Source: an uncultured Akkermansia sp.
GTDB taxonomy: Bacteria; Verrucomicrobiota; Verrucomicrobiia; Verrucomicrobiales; Akkermansiaceae
Length of the DNA stretch: 64,000 nt
Assembly: GCA_904501955.1 (NCBI GenBank)
Contig: CAJGCY010000002.1
Coordinates: forward strand, 1 to 64,000
Direction of reading: 5' to 3'
Positions 19,027-26,922 of the stretch are shown piece after piece. The number at the start of each line of letters is the position of its first letter. Within the stretch, counting starts at the first letter, position 1. The notes beneath the pieces are model-generated. The model did not search any database and had not been told where the DNA came from. It saw nothing but the letters and a program-made list of their open reading frames with translations. Made by a program: the position numbers and the translations under genes.

Positions 19027-19098
19027 TACACGAGAAGAGATTCGAACTCCTGACCAACTGTGTGTAAGACAGCCGCTCTACCACTGAGCTACTCGTGC
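19027..19098 (-). tRNA. tRNA-Val (anticodon TAC)
   Basis: Read on the minus strand: acceptor GCACGAG/CTCGTGT, D-arm GCTCAGTGGTAGAGC, anticodon stem GCTGT/ACAGT with loop CTTACAC (anticodon TAC), T-arm loop TTCGAAT. No CCA is encoded. The first pair is G1-U72, a wobble. It has its own promoter and terminator and borders the R-M island. Confidence 0.93.
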
Positions 19099-19118
19099 TT
19101 TGCACTGGGTGCGCCGCA

Positions 19119-19147
19119 ATAGTAACACTTTTCGGAGAGGATTGCAA
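19119..19147 (-). promoter_or_regulatory. Promoter of tRNA-Val
   Basis: -35 TTGCAA (19142-19147), 17-nt spacer, extended -10 TGT-TACTAT (19119-19124). Confidence 0.75.
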
Positions 19148-19220
19148 GCTTTTTCTGTAAAAAAAAGTGCAAAAAATGCATTTTTTTGTATTTTTGGGGC
19201 GATTTTTTGCAAAAACGGGG

Positions 19221-19264
19221 CAAAAAAGAGGGGCGCAAAGCCTGAAAAGCAGGTTTTGCGCCCC
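19221..19264 (-). terminator. Terminator of gpmI
   Basis: The long stem GGGGCGCAAAGCCTG/CAGGTTTTGCGCCCC (19230-19264) is followed on the minus strand by TC and a T6 run. It lies 29 nt past the gpmI stop. Confidence 0.85.
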
Positions 19265-19292
19265 TGAGGAAGGAGATGTGTGCTACAACGCG

Positions 19293-20828
19293 TTACTTGG
19301 TAACGAGGCTGTGGCCTGTCATTTCAGCAGGCTGGGCGATGCCGAGCAGACTGAGCAGGGTGGGGGAGATGTCCGCCAAGATACCATCGCTCATCTTCAC
19401 CTCTGCCTGGTCGGGGCCGCAGTAGATGAGGTCCACGAGGTTGGTGGTGTGAGCGGTGTTGGGGGAGCCGTCCGGGTTGAGCATGTTCTCACAGTTGCCG
19501 TGGTCAGCGCAGATGAGGCAGCAGCCACCGAGCTCGAGAATCTTGGTCACGCTCTTCTCCAGAGCCTTGTCCACGGCCTCGCAGGCGGTGATGCCGGCCT
19601 CCAGGTAACCGGTGTGGCCCACCATGTCGGGGTTGGCGAAGTTCATGATGGCGATGTCGTAGTTGGCAATAGCCTCCACAAACTTGTCCGCCACCTCGCC
19701 TACGCTCATCTGGGGCTTGAGGTCGTAGGTAGCTACCTCGCGGGGGGAGGGAACGAGGATGCGGTCCTCGCCGTCGAATTGGGTCTCTACACCACCGTTG
19801 AAGAAGAAGGTTACGTGGGCGTATTTCTCCGTCTCGGCGATGCGGAGCTGCTTCAGGCCGGCAGCGGCAATGACCTCACCGAGGATGTTGGTGAGCTGCT
19901 CCTGCTCGAACACCACGGGGGTGGGGTAGCAGGCCTCGTACTCAGACATGGTGATGTAGTGCACGTGCGGGTGGGCGCCACGCTCAAAGCCGTCGAAATC
20001 ATCATAGATGAAGGCGCGGGAGAGCTCGCGGGCGCGGTCTGCACGGAAGTTGAAGAAGAATACCACATCCTCATCGCGCACGCGCTGCGTGTCGCATTCG
20101 CAGAAGATGCCGGGCTTGAGGAACTCATCCGTCACGCCCTCAGCATAGCTCTTCTCGGCAAACTCAGCGGGGGTGCAGGAGCAAGCCTCGCCCTGGCCGA
20201 GCACGATGGAGTTCCACGCAACCTGTACGCGGTCCCAGCGCTTGTCGCGGTCCATGGCGTAGAAGCGGCCTACCACGGTGGCAATCTTGGCACCGTAGGG
20301 GGAGATGGCCTCTTGCAGCTGGGCAAGGTAGCCGGCGCCGCTCTTCGGGTCCGTGTCGCGGCCGTCGGTGATGGCGTGAATCATGATGTCCTTCACACCG
20401 GCCTCGGCAGCAATCTTCACCACGCCGATGAGGTGGTCAATGTGGGAGTGCACACCGCCGTCGGAAACAAGGCCGAGCAGGTGCAGGCGGGTGCCGGCAG
20501 CCTTGGCGAATGCCTCTGTAATAACGGGGTTCTTGGCAAGGGAACCATCATTGATGGCATTGGTGATGCGGCAGAGGTCTTGGAACACCACGCGACCTGC
20601 GCCGAGGTTGAGGTGACCCACCTCGGAGTTGCCCATCTGGCCGTCAGGCAAGCCTACATCCTGACCGGATGCGCCCAGCATGGAGTGCGGGCAGGTGGCC
20701 AGCAGCTTGTCAGTGAAAGGAGTCTCGGCGAGCACGGTGGCATCACCGGTCTGCTTGGCAGCCTCAGGCCCCTGAGGGTTGCGGCCCCAACCGTCGCGAA
20801 TAATAAGAACTACGGGTTTGTTTGCCAT
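19293..20828 (-). CDS. gpmI: 2,3-bisphosphoglycerate-independent phosphoglycerate mutase
   Basis: 511 residues, the normal iPGM length. It interconverts 3- and 2-phosphoglycerate in glycolysis and gluconeogenesis and is Mn-dependent and cytosolic. The N-terminal metal motif is VLIIRDGWG, the catalytic Ser sits in MGNSEVGHLNLGAG, and the C-terminal metal ligands are in CADHGNCENM and a later AHTT. It is monocistronic, with its own terminator. The start ATG at 20828 lies 6 nt after a -10 box, so the mRNA is probably leaderless. Confidence 0.97.
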   Translation of the reverse strand: MANKPVVLIIRDGWGRNPQGPEAAKQTGDATVLAETPFTDKLLATCPHSMLGASGQDVGLPDGQMGNSEVGHLNLGAGRVVFQDLCRITNAINDGSLAKNPVITEAFAKAAGTRLHLLGLVSDGGVHSHIDHLIGVVKIAAEAGVKDIMIHAITDGRDTDPKSGAGYLAQLQEAISPYGAKIATVVGRFYAMDRDKRWDRVQVAWNSIVLGQGEACSCTPAEFAEKSYAEGVTDEFLKPGIFCECDTQRVRDEDVVFFFNFRADRARELSRAFIYDDFDGFERGAHPHVHYITMSEYEACYPTPVVFEQEQLTNILGEVIAAAGLKQLRIAETEKYAHVTFFFNGGVETQFDGEDRILVPSPREVATYDLKPQMSVGEVADKFVEAIANYDIAIMNFANPDMVGHTGYLEAGITACEAVDKALEKSVTKILELGGCCLICADHGNCENMLNPDGSPNTAHTTNLVDLIYCGPDQAEVKMSDGILADISPTLLSLLGIAQPAEMTGHSLVTK

Positions 20829-20834
20829 GGCGAT

Positions 20835-20863
20835 AATTTACCACTAAACGCGCCTTATGTGAA
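20835..20863 (-). promoter_or_regulatory. Promoter of gpmI
   Basis: -35 TTCACA (20858-20863), 17-nt spacer, extended -10 TGG-TAAATT (20835-20840), 6 nt before ATG. Confidence 0.6.
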
Positions 20864-20959
20864 GCCAAAATGACGGCATAGGTGTGAATTTTGGCACTGA
20901 AAATTAAATTCCCCCATTCCGATTGTGTGCCGGAGTTCGCGTGGTGCCACAGTTTAGGC

Positions 20960-20988
20960 TTGCGCTGTGCCGGTGTTTGTGCTATGGT
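20960..20988 (+). promoter_or_regulatory. Promoter of the secreted helical protein gene
   Basis: -35 TTGCGC (20960-20965), 17-nt spacer, extended -10 TGC-TATGGT (20983-20988). The expected 5' leader is about 60 nt. Confidence 0.65.
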
Positions 20989-21056
20989 GTATGCATCTTG
21001 GAGGGGCAGGAAACAGCCTGTATTCCTCCGAAAACATTTAAAACGCGTATTACATT

Positions 21057-21509
21057 ATGACCAAATTCGCATACATCGCGCTGTTCGCAGCTTCTATGAC
21101 CGCAGCTCCGGCTATGGCTCAGGATGCTCCCGTTGCTGCTCAGGAGGACGTTGCTCAGTTCTCCGCTGCTCATCAGTTCGCCACCGGCATGTTCATGCTT
21201 TCCAAGACCTTCGTGGACATCATCTCCGCCCCGGAGACCGAGCAGAACCCGGATGCCGCTGCTGAGAAGATTGACGAGCTGACGGAGTTCGCTAACAAGC
21301 TGTACGAGATGGCTCCGCAGGTGGACAAGGCTGAGCTGCAGAAGATTCAGTCCGTTCTGCTTGTTTCCCCGGAGTACAATGACATCCAGATGCGTGGCGC
21401 TGCCGCCGGTACCCGCATGAAGTCCACGGACTTCTACGGCTCTGAGAAGCTCAAGTCCTCCGTGCAGAAGTTCTTCTTCGCCGTGTTCCGCCTCTCCGCG
21501 GCTAACTGA
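21057..21509 (+). CDS. Small secreted helical protein of unknown function
   Basis: 150 residues with a signal peptide (MTKFAYIALFAASMTAAPAMAQ, cleavage after AMA), so exported. The mature part is predicted mostly helical and acidic (VDIISAPETEQNPDAAAEKIDEL). No family is recognised. Codon use is strongly biased (GCT, CTG, AAG), which hints at high expression. It has its own promoter and terminator and starts at ATTATG without SD. The lone gene stands upstream of the PEP-CTERM protease, but the terminator between them argues against co-transcription. Confidence 0.75.
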   Translation: MTKFAYIALFAASMTAAPAMAQDAPVAAQEDVAQFSAAHQFATGMFMLSKTFVDIISAPETEQNPDAAAEKIDELTEFANKLYEMAPQVDKAELQKIQSVLLVSPEYNDIQMRGAAAGTRMKSTDFYGSEKLKSSVQKFFFAVFRLSAAN

Positions 21510-21533
21510 TTTTTGCCGAAGGGGTATTTTTTT

Positions 21534-21574
21534 GCAGTGGTGCGTGGGATTGCCTGCGCACCGCAGTTTTTTTT
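21534..21574 (+). terminator. Terminator after the secreted helical protein gene
   Basis: The stem GCAGTGGTGCG/CGCACCGC (one G-T pair) is followed by T8 ending at 21574. Confidence 0.8.
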
Positions 21575-21592
21575 GGTTATTGCATTTTTTTC

Positions 21593-21621
21593 TTGAAAAG
21601 CCTACCAATATAGTGTAGTAA
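21593..21621 (+). promoter_or_regulatory. Possible promoter of the PEP-CTERM protease gene
   Basis: -35 TTGAAA (21593-21598), 17-nt spacer, weak -10 TAGTAA (21616-21621). Less convincing than the other promoters in the window. Confidence 0.35.
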
Positions 21622-21647
21622 ATAGGTAAGCAAACGGTTTGCGTAAC

Positions 21648-22565
21648 ATGAAAAAGACTGCATTATTAGGTAGTGTGCTTGCGCTGTGTGCCTACACAGC
21701 AGCAGCAGAGACTCATTGGGTGTACGGCGTGTATCAAGAAGGGGATGAGGTGTACGGCTGGTATGATGCTGATAAGAACGGAAATAATGATAGCGCTCTG
21801 TGCTGGGCTGCTGTGTCCTCAAACCTGATTAACTGGTGGCAGGACCAGTACGTCACTCCCAATGGGGTGCCCACGGGAGATGCCGTGTGGAGCACTTACC
21901 GCAGCTATGCTAAAAATACAATGGGAACCACACAAGCAGGGGTTGAATGGTGGTTGACCGGCAATGGCGGTGCGGATCTGGGGCTCGATTTATTTAATTC
22001 AACGAAGGGGTATTATGGAGCGTATGAATCTGATCCTTATTCTATTTATTTTGACGGGAAATACGTTTACGGGGTAGGGTATGACAACGATTGGCAAGAA
22101 TATCATAACACCGCGAATGAGTTGTCACTTGCTATCTATAATGCGCTTAATAAGGATAACGGGCGAGTAGGTATCGGGTTGAATATCGGTCCCTCACCCT
22201 CATCCGTCTGGCATGGTGTTACTTTGTGGGGGGCTGAGTTTTCAGACGATTTAACCCTGACCGCATTATACCTCACGGATTCCGATGATGCTACCGCATA
22301 CTCCGGCGGTGATATGGATCTGTTTAAGGTGAATGTGCAGTATAAAAACTACAACGGTAAGGAGTATTTGTATCTCGAGGATTATTGGAATTCAAGCCTG
22401 CGCTATGTGGAATCACTGACGCTGTTCGATGCCACGCAGACGGATGCATGGGGGATGGAACGCCTGTATTTCACCATGCCGGATACCACCGTGCCGGAGC
22501 CTGCTACTGCTACGCTCGGGCTTATGGCGCTGGCGGCACTGGCATTCCGTCGCAGACGCGCGTAG
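21648..22565 (+). CDS. IdeS/Mac-like cysteine protease with PEP-CTERM sorting tail
   Basis: 305 residues from ATG 21648 (an in-frame TTG at 21639 is less likely). The signal peptide is residues 1-20. The catalytic Cys is seen at C52 in ALCWAAVSSNLINWW, and His189 with Asp211 in HGVTLWGAEF and LTDSDD. The His-Asp distance of 22 residues and the HxxxLWGAxF motif are those of streptococcal IdeS (peptidase family C66), which cleaves the IgG hinge. The C-terminus carries VPEP, a hydrophobic helix and RRRRA, the PEP-CTERM signal read by exosortase, so the enzyme is exported and then processed at the envelope. The substrate may be a host or self protein; IgG activity is only a hypothesis. It is monocistronic with a strong terminator. 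Confidence 0.8.
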   Translation: MKKTALLGSVLALCAYTAAAETHWVYGVYQEGDEVYGWYDADKNGNNDSALCWAAVSSNLINWWQDQYVTPNGVPTGDAVWSTYRSYAKNTMGTTQAGVEWWLTGNGGADLGLDLFNSTKGYYGAYESDPYSIYFDGKYVYGVGYDNDWQEYHNTANELSLAIYNALNKDNGRVGIGLNIGPSPSSVWHGVTLWGAEFSDDLTLTALYLTDSDDATAYSGGDMDLFKVNVQYKNYNGKEYLYLEDYWNSSLRYVESLTLFDATQTDAWGMERLYFTMPDTTVPEPATATLGLMALAALAFRRRRA

Positions 22566-22591
22566 TATTTTTTCCGTTGCTTTTCATTAGG

Positions 22592-22638
22592 TCGCCACAC
22601 TCGATTGTTCTGAGCAATCGGGTGTGGCGATTTGTTTG
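22592..22638 (+). terminator. Terminator of the PEP-CTERM protease gene
   Basis: A 15-bp interrupted stem TCGCCACAC-TCGATTG/CAATCG-GGTGTGGCGA with a T-rich tail (TTTGTTTG). Confidence 0.85.
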
Positions 22639-22766
22639 TGCGTGATTGTGCGGCGAATTTTGAGCCCGGGGGGCTGTGGATTAATGGCCGGTGTTGGACT
22701 TGTGTGGCGACGCCCCCTCAGGTGTAGCTCAATGCTCTGTTTAAGTTTTTGGTTGATTTGAAACAG

Positions 22767-22922
22767 CCCGATAAATTGGAAGTTGAAGAGGGGGGTGTAA
22801 CATTCATTCACTCGGAGCGAGGGACTTTAGTCCCTCTTATGGATTAGCCCCGCGCGTATTTGTGGGACTAAAGTCCCACGCTCCGATAGATTTTGTTGCC
22901 CTTCAACTTCCGATTTATCGGG
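22767..22922. repeat. Terminal-inverted-repeat element, copy A (short form, 156 bp)
   Basis: The ends CCCGATAAATTGGAAGTTGA and TCAACTTCCGATTTATCGGG are inverted with one mismatch. Inside are two hairpins, AGGGACTTTAGTCCCT and GTGGGACTAAAGTCCCAC, set in a larger stem. Copy E at 48130-48281 is nearly the same sequence in the opposite orientation. It lies between a terminator and the 3' end of the oadA-like gene and contains no gene. Confidence 0.9.
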
Positions 22923-22941
22923 GGAAAGGGGGCAGGGTAGC

Positions 22942-22975
22942 AAAATCCCCATTTCCTGCGGGCAGGAAATGGGGA
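22942..22975 (-). terminator. Terminator of the oadA-like gene
   Basis: A 14-bp perfect stem TCCCCATTTCCTGC/GCAGGAAATGGGGA, followed on the minus strand by a short T-run (complement of 22942-22945). Confidence 0.8.
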
Positions 22976-23000
22976 TGTGAATAAAGATGCGGGGGAAGAA

Positions 23001-24494
23001 TTACTTCTCCTCGATGTGTACGTCGTACTCGCGACCGAGGATGTTGATCTTCATGTCGCGGCCGGAGATGGCGGCGGACACACCCACGGTGGTCAGGGAT
23101 ACGGGGGCGCCGTAGTTCTCCTCCTTCTTGGCGGTGGGGAGCTCGGGGCGCTTGCCTGCATAGTAGTCCTCCAGCTGCTGCGGGAACATGGCGTAGATGA
23201 CGCAGTTCTCATCCGTAGCGGGGATGTTCTTGGCGGTAAGCTTGTCGCGGAGGTCCTGCATGCCGGGCTTGATGAGGTCTGCGGGGCGGCAGGTGATGGG
23301 CTCCTTACCGGCGCGCTTGGCGCAAAGAGCCTGCAGCTCCGGATCCACCGGGGCGGGGGTGTGGCCATAGTAGCCGAGGGCTACGTCGGCGCACTGCGGG
23401 GTAATCTGCTTCCAGCGGCCGAACTTCACGTTCATCATGGCCTGTACGCCCACAATCTGAGAGGTGGGGGTTACCAAGGGAATCCAACCGAGGGCCTTGC
23501 GAACCACGGGGATCTCAGCGAACACCTCCTCGAACTTGTCAGCCATGTTCATCTCCTTGAGCTGGCTGCGGAAGTTGGAGAGCATGCCGCCGGGCACCTG
23601 GTAGCGCAGGGTGTCGCTGTTCACCACCTCATTGGCGTGGCTGGTGAACTTGGAGAGGCTGTCGTACACGGGCTGGAGCATGGCGGAAATCTTGGACAGC
23701 TTGTCCGTGAAGTCGTCCGCAAACTGAGGGCAGCGCTCGTAACCCTTGAGCAGGGCGAGCATGCGCATGCAGTCCGGCTGGCCGGTACCGTTAGCGAAGG
23801 GAGCGATGGAGCAGTCCACGGCATCTGCACCGGCGTTGATGCCGGCTACGTATGCACCGGCGCCGAGACCGGCGGTGTCGTGCGTGTGTACCCAAACGGG
23901 CAGACCGGTGCTCTTCTTGAGCGTCTCTACGAGAGCTGCTGTCTCGCTCGGGGGGATAAGGCCGGCCATGTCCTTGATGACGAGGCCGTCAGCGCCCATG
24001 TCAGCAATCTGCTTGCCGAGCTTGGCGAAGTACTCCAGATTGTGCACGGGGGAGGTGGTGTAGCAGATGGTACCGTGAGCGGTAGCACCGGCCTCCTTAG
24101 CGGCACGGATGGAGGTGCGCATGTTCTCCGGGTCGTTCAAGCAGTCGAAGATACGGAAGATGTTCATGCCGTGCTTGGCGCTGGTCTTCACGAAGGCCTC
24201 CACCACGTCATCGGCGTAGTTGGTGTAGCCCACCATGTTCTGACCGCGCAGCAGCATCATGTGCGGGGTCTTGGGAGCAAGCTTCTTGAGCGTGTCAAGA
24301 CGCTCGAACGGCAGCTCGCCGAGGAAACGAAGACCGGAGTCAATCGTTGCGCCGCCCCAGGTCTCCAGTGCGGAGAAGCCCATGGTGTCCAGAATGGGGG
24401 CGATTTCAAGCATCTGCTCGGTGGACATACGAGTTGCGGCCAGCGACTGGTGGCCGTCGCGGAGTACTGTGCAGTTGAATGTGGCTGGTTTCAT
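23001..24494 (-). CDS. oadA: Oxaloacetate decarboxylase alpha / pyruvate carboxylase subunit B-type carboxyltransferase, no biotin domain
   Basis: 497 residues. The carboxyltransferase barrel begins TVLRDGHQSLAATRM, has the metal site HTHDTAG and the motif VIKDMAGLI, and is followed by the PYC_OADA conserved region with RYQVPGGMLSN. It transfers CO2 between oxaloacetate or pyruvate and biotin. The usual C-terminal biotinyl domain (AMKM) is missing; the protein ends after ISGRDMKINILGREYDV, so a separate biotin carrier must exist outside the window. The name could equally be pycB. ATG 24494 is chosen because residues upstream lack similarity and a promoter lies at 24536-24564. Confidence 0.88.
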   Translation of the reverse strand: MKPATFNCTVLRDGHQSLAATRMSTEQMLEIAPILDTMGFSALETWGGATIDSGLRFLGELPFERLDTLKKLAPKTPHMMLLRGQNMVGYTNYADDVVEAFVKTSAKHGMNIFRIFDCLNDPENMRTSIRAAKEAGATAHGTICYTTSPVHNLEYFAKLGKQIADMGADGLVIKDMAGLIPPSETAALVETLKKSTGLPVWVHTHDTAGLGAGAYVAGINAGADAVDCSIAPFANGTGQPDCMRMLALLKGYERCPQFADDFTDKLSKISAMLQPVYDSLSKFTSHANEVVNSDTLRYQVPGGMLSNFRSQLKEMNMADKFEEVFAEIPVVRKALGWIPLVTPTSQIVGVQAMMNVKFGRWKQITPQCADVALGYYGHTPAPVDPELQALCAKRAGKEPITCRPADLIKPGMQDLRDKLTAKNIPATDENCVIYAMFPQQLEDYYAGKRPELPTAKKEENYGAPVSLTTVGVSAAISGRDMKINILGREYDVHIEEK

Positions 24495-24535
24495 GATTAA
24501 AAAGTGTGAGGATACAGTTCTTCCCTCTGGCTTTG

Positions 24536-24564
24536 ATGATACCATAACGGTGCTGCCAAGTCAA
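24536..24564 (-). promoter_or_regulatory. Promoter of the oadA-like gene
   Basis: -35 TTGACT (24559-24564), 17-nt spacer, extended -10 TGG-TATCAT (24536-24541). The leader is about 35 nt. Confidence 0.7.
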
Positions 24565-24626
24565 CGGAAAATCCGCAATTTTGCGTGCGAATCGGATATT
24601 TTGTCATGCGCGCGTGCGGAAAAAGA

Positions 24627-24655
24627 TTGACAAGAGGGCAGGGGTGGTATAAGAA
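24627..24655 (+). promoter_or_regulatory. Promoter of the lipoprotein gene
   Basis: -35 TTGACA (24627-24632), 17-nt spacer, -10 TAAGAA (24650-24655); an alternative -10 TATAAG overlaps it. ATG begins 7 nt later, so the mRNA is probably leaderless. Confidence 0.65.
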
Positions 24656-24662
24656 TAGGTAT

Positions 24663-25148
24663 ATGCGCGCTCTCTTGTGTACCGTTTTTGCCGCAGCAAC
24701 GGCGGCTCTGTTCAGCTCATGCACTACGTATGACCACACCTGCATATTGGAGGTGTCTGACTTGCCGCTTAAATCCGTGAATGAGCCCAGCCGTGCGTGG
24801 GAGTCCGCCCCGCTGCGGGCGAATGCCTTGTACGTACTGCATGGGGCGGAGTCCGACAAGGCGCGCCGTGACCGCATAGGTGATTACTATTTTGTAACTT
24901 GGTATGATGCGCAGCCCACACGCCCGGTGAAGTTGGTCATGCGCTATACGCAAGCAGCCACCGGTGCACAGGTGCTGACAAGCACGATAGACTACAGTGC
25001 ACCGCGCCGTTCTGCCGGGCGCCGTACGGACCGATTCTTCTTTGCCGGTGAGGAGCGTAAGAAGAAGGGTGATATTATGACCTGGCGCATAGATGTTTAC
25101 GTGGATGGACAGTCAGTGGACTCCAAGCAATCATACCTCTGGGAATAA
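24663..25148 (+). CDS. Predicted lipoprotein of unknown function
   Basis: 161 residues from ATG 24663. The signal peptide ends in the lipobox LFSSC (Cys20), so it should be lipid-anchored in the outer or inner membrane. The mature part looks beta-rich, with YYFVTWYDAQPTRPVKLVMRY, and includes RRSAGRRTDRFFF. No family is recognised. It precedes the bactofilin genes on the same strand, but a separate promoter stands in the 195-nt gap. The open frame upstream of 24663 is not used, because the promoter lies in it. Confidence 0.75.
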   Translation: MRALLCTVFAAATAALFSSCTTYDHTCILEVSDLPLKSVNEPSRAWESAPLRANALYVLHGAESDKARRDRIGDYYFVTWYDAQPTRPVKLVMRYTQAATGAQVLTSTIDYSAPRRSAGRRTDRFFFAGEERKKKGDIMTWRIDVYVDGQSVDSKQSYLWE

Positions 25149-25255
25149 GCCTGAGCGGAGTGCTCCCTGTGGCTGTGCTGATGCGCCATGTGCCACACCC
25201 CGGACGTAGCGAAAAACAAAAACAACAAAAAATGCGCCTGTGACGTAAATTCGTA

Positions 25256-25284
25256 TGGACAAACCCTCCGCAACAGGGTAACAT
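25256..25284 (+). promoter_or_regulatory. Promoter of the bactofilin pair
   Basis: -35 TGGACA (25256-25261), 17-nt spacer, -10 TAACAT (25279-25284). The leader is about 53 nt. Confidence 0.5.
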
Positions 25285-25343
25285 ACACACCGTTCGCGGT
25301 GCGTCCTCGCGCCGCTCTTCAACATTTTCCACAACTTCTTATT

Positions 25344-25949
25344 ATGTTCAAGGGATACAATAACTCTAATCAAAAGTCTGATACTCAACAGGCTCCTACC
25401 TCCTCTTTCGGTGAGCCCGGCTTGGCTCCCGAGTGGGGCGCAGCCCCGCAGGAGGCTTCCGTGCCGGAATCCTACTTCGGCTCGTCTGACAGCAGCTTCG
25501 GCAGCACGCCCTCCGGCGGTGCATCCGCTGTTTCCACCCGCAATGTGCTCAATTCCGACGTGTCCGTAGTCGGTGTGCTCCGCTTTACGGATGATTTGCT
25601 TGTGGACGGCTCCGTGGAGGGTGAAATCACCTCCGATGGCGTGCTGACTGTCGGCGTCAATGCCGCCATTCAGGCCGGTGAGAAGAACAAAGTCGCCGTG
25701 CGCACGCGCAGCGCCATCATTCACGGTCGCGTGACGGGTGATGTGGTGGTTTCCGACCGCGTGGAGCTGACCTCTACGGCTGAGTTGGTGGGTGATGTCA
25801 CCGCTTCCAAGATTTCCATCCAAGAGGGTGCCGTCTTCATCGGTCACTGTATGGTAGGTGTGGCCTCCGCCGGGGTGCCTGCCCCCACGCCGACCAAGAA
25901 GGGCAAGTCCGGTGCTTCCAAAGCCACTACGGATGACCTCTTGGGCTGA
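25344..25949 (+). CDS. Bactofilin (polymer-forming cytoskeletal protein)
   Basis: 201 residues from ATG 25344 (preceded by ATT, no SD). After a disordered Gly/Ser/Pro-rich N-terminus of about 65 residues, the bactofilin beta-helix is seen as regular short repeats: VVGVLRFTDDLLVDGSVEGEI, AIIHGRVTGDVVVSDRVEL, and AELVGDVTASKISIQEGAVFIG. A Lys-rich tail ends GASKATTDDLLG. Bactofilins self-assemble without nucleotide at the membrane and organise cell-wall or stalk machinery. The gene is followed 21 nt later by a second bactofilin, so the pair is likely co-expressed. Confidence 0.9.
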   Translation: MFKGYNNSNQKSDTQQAPTSSFGEPGLAPEWGAAPQEASVPESYFGSSDSSFGSTPSGGASAVSTRNVLNSDVSVVGVLRFTDDLLVDGSVEGEITSDGVLTVGVNAAIQAGEKNKVAVRTRSAIIHGRVTGDVVVSDRVELTSTAELVGDVTASKISIQEGAVFIGHCMVGVASAGVPAPTPTKKGKSGASKATTDDLLG

Positions 25950-25970
25950 TAAAACCGATACATTTGCACC

Positions 25971-26663
25971 ATGCCCGAGTACAAGACAGCGCCCCTGATT
26001 GCGTCCTATGTATCCGGGCTCTTACCTGAGGGTGAGCGCGACCGCCGTGCCGCGCTCACCTCATTTGATTCACGGGCGGACCGCGCCAAAATACCGGGGC
26101 GCGATGTCATTTGTTACGAGTGTGGGCGCCGCTCGAAGGTGCCCGCCGCCGCACTGTCCGCCAATTGCATTCACTGCCATGCGCACCTGCGCATGACGGA
26201 TATTGACCTCAAGCCCAATTCCTCACGCCTTACAGTGCGCACCTTGGGTAATGTGACCGTGCTGCCGGAGGCCATCCTCTCCCAACTTTCCATTGTTTGC
26301 CACAACCTGCACCTCCTCGGCAAAGGTTCCGGCACCTTCCGTTGCTCCGGCATGCTCAAAATCAGCTCTGATTCCAAGGTGGACGGTGAAGTTACCGCCG
26401 GTTCATTGCTGGTGGAGCGTGGGGCGGATGTCATCTTCGTGCACGGGGTGAAAGCACGCACGGTGGAGATTTATGGCCGCGTAACCGGGCGCGTGGAAGC
26501 CTCCGGCAATGTGGTTTTGCACCGCGGGGCAGAGCTTTGCGGTAATTGCTATGCCCCCATGCTCATCGTCAAATCCGGTGCTACTCACCGTGGCGCTTGG
26601 CAAAAAATATCCTCCTCCGAAGCAGAAATCCCCTTGGTTGAGGACCTCCCTCCGGAGATTTGA
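25971..26663 (+). CDS. Bactofilin with N-terminal zinc-ribbon-like segment
   Basis: 230 residues. Residues 48-72 carry CYECGRRSKVP...NCIHCHAHL, a CxxC-x(n)-CxxC(H) metal site not usual in bactofilins. The C-terminal 130 residues show the bactofilin beta-helix, with LKISSDSKVDGEVTAGSLLVE, VEIYGRVTGRVEASGNVVL and a final LIVKSGATHRGA. It probably co-polymerises with or caps the upstream bactofilin, while the ribbon may bind another protein or nucleic acid (inference). It starts 21 nt after the first bactofilin. Confidence 0.85.
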   Translation: MPEYKTAPLIASYVSGLLPEGERDRRAALTSFDSRADRAKIPGRDVICYECGRRSKVPAAALSANCIHCHAHLRMTDIDLKPNSSRLTVRTLGNVTVLPEAILSQLSIVCHNLHLLGKGSGTFRCSGMLKISSDSKVDGEVTAGSLLVERGADVIFVHGVKARTVEIYGRVTGRVEASGNVVLHRGAELCGNCYAPMLIVKSGATHRGAWQKISSSEAEIPLVEDLPPEI

Positions 26664-26791
26664 CCGGTACGGGGGCATAAAGGCGCGAGGGGGGGGCCTC
26701 TCCTCTATATAAGGTATTGGTGTGGACTGCGCTTTCTTGCGTTGATAAAATTGTTTGCTCTGTTTATGTGTTCAGTTGAGTTCAAATTGCT

Positions 26792-26922
26792 CGAGAAATC
26801 GGAAGTTGAAGAATAGATTGCGAGCGACAGCGAGCGGAATTCAGAGCCCCGGGGCTCCGAATTAGGCTCGCTTGCGCTCGCAAATTATCCAACAATTTCC
26901 CCCTTCAACTTCCGGTTTATCG
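26792..26922. repeat. Terminal-inverted-repeat element, copy B (short form, 131 bp)
   Basis: Ends CGAGAAATCGGAAGTTGAAG and CTTCAACTTCCGGTTTATCG. The interior is a near-perfect long hairpin centred on GAGCCCCGGGGCTC, flanked by GCGAGCGACAGCGAGCGGAA and its approximate inverse. The left inner part matches the right inner part of copy D (GAATAGATTGCGAGC and AGCGGAATTCAGAGCCCC). Confidence 0.88.

Noticed and set aside
19167..20873. 568-codon open frame on the plus strand opposite gpmI
   Set aside because: It is the antisense of a clear iPGM gene with strong codon bias; no domain or start signal supports it. The same applies to the long frames opposite the oadA-like gene (22977-24500) and obgE (46909-47988).
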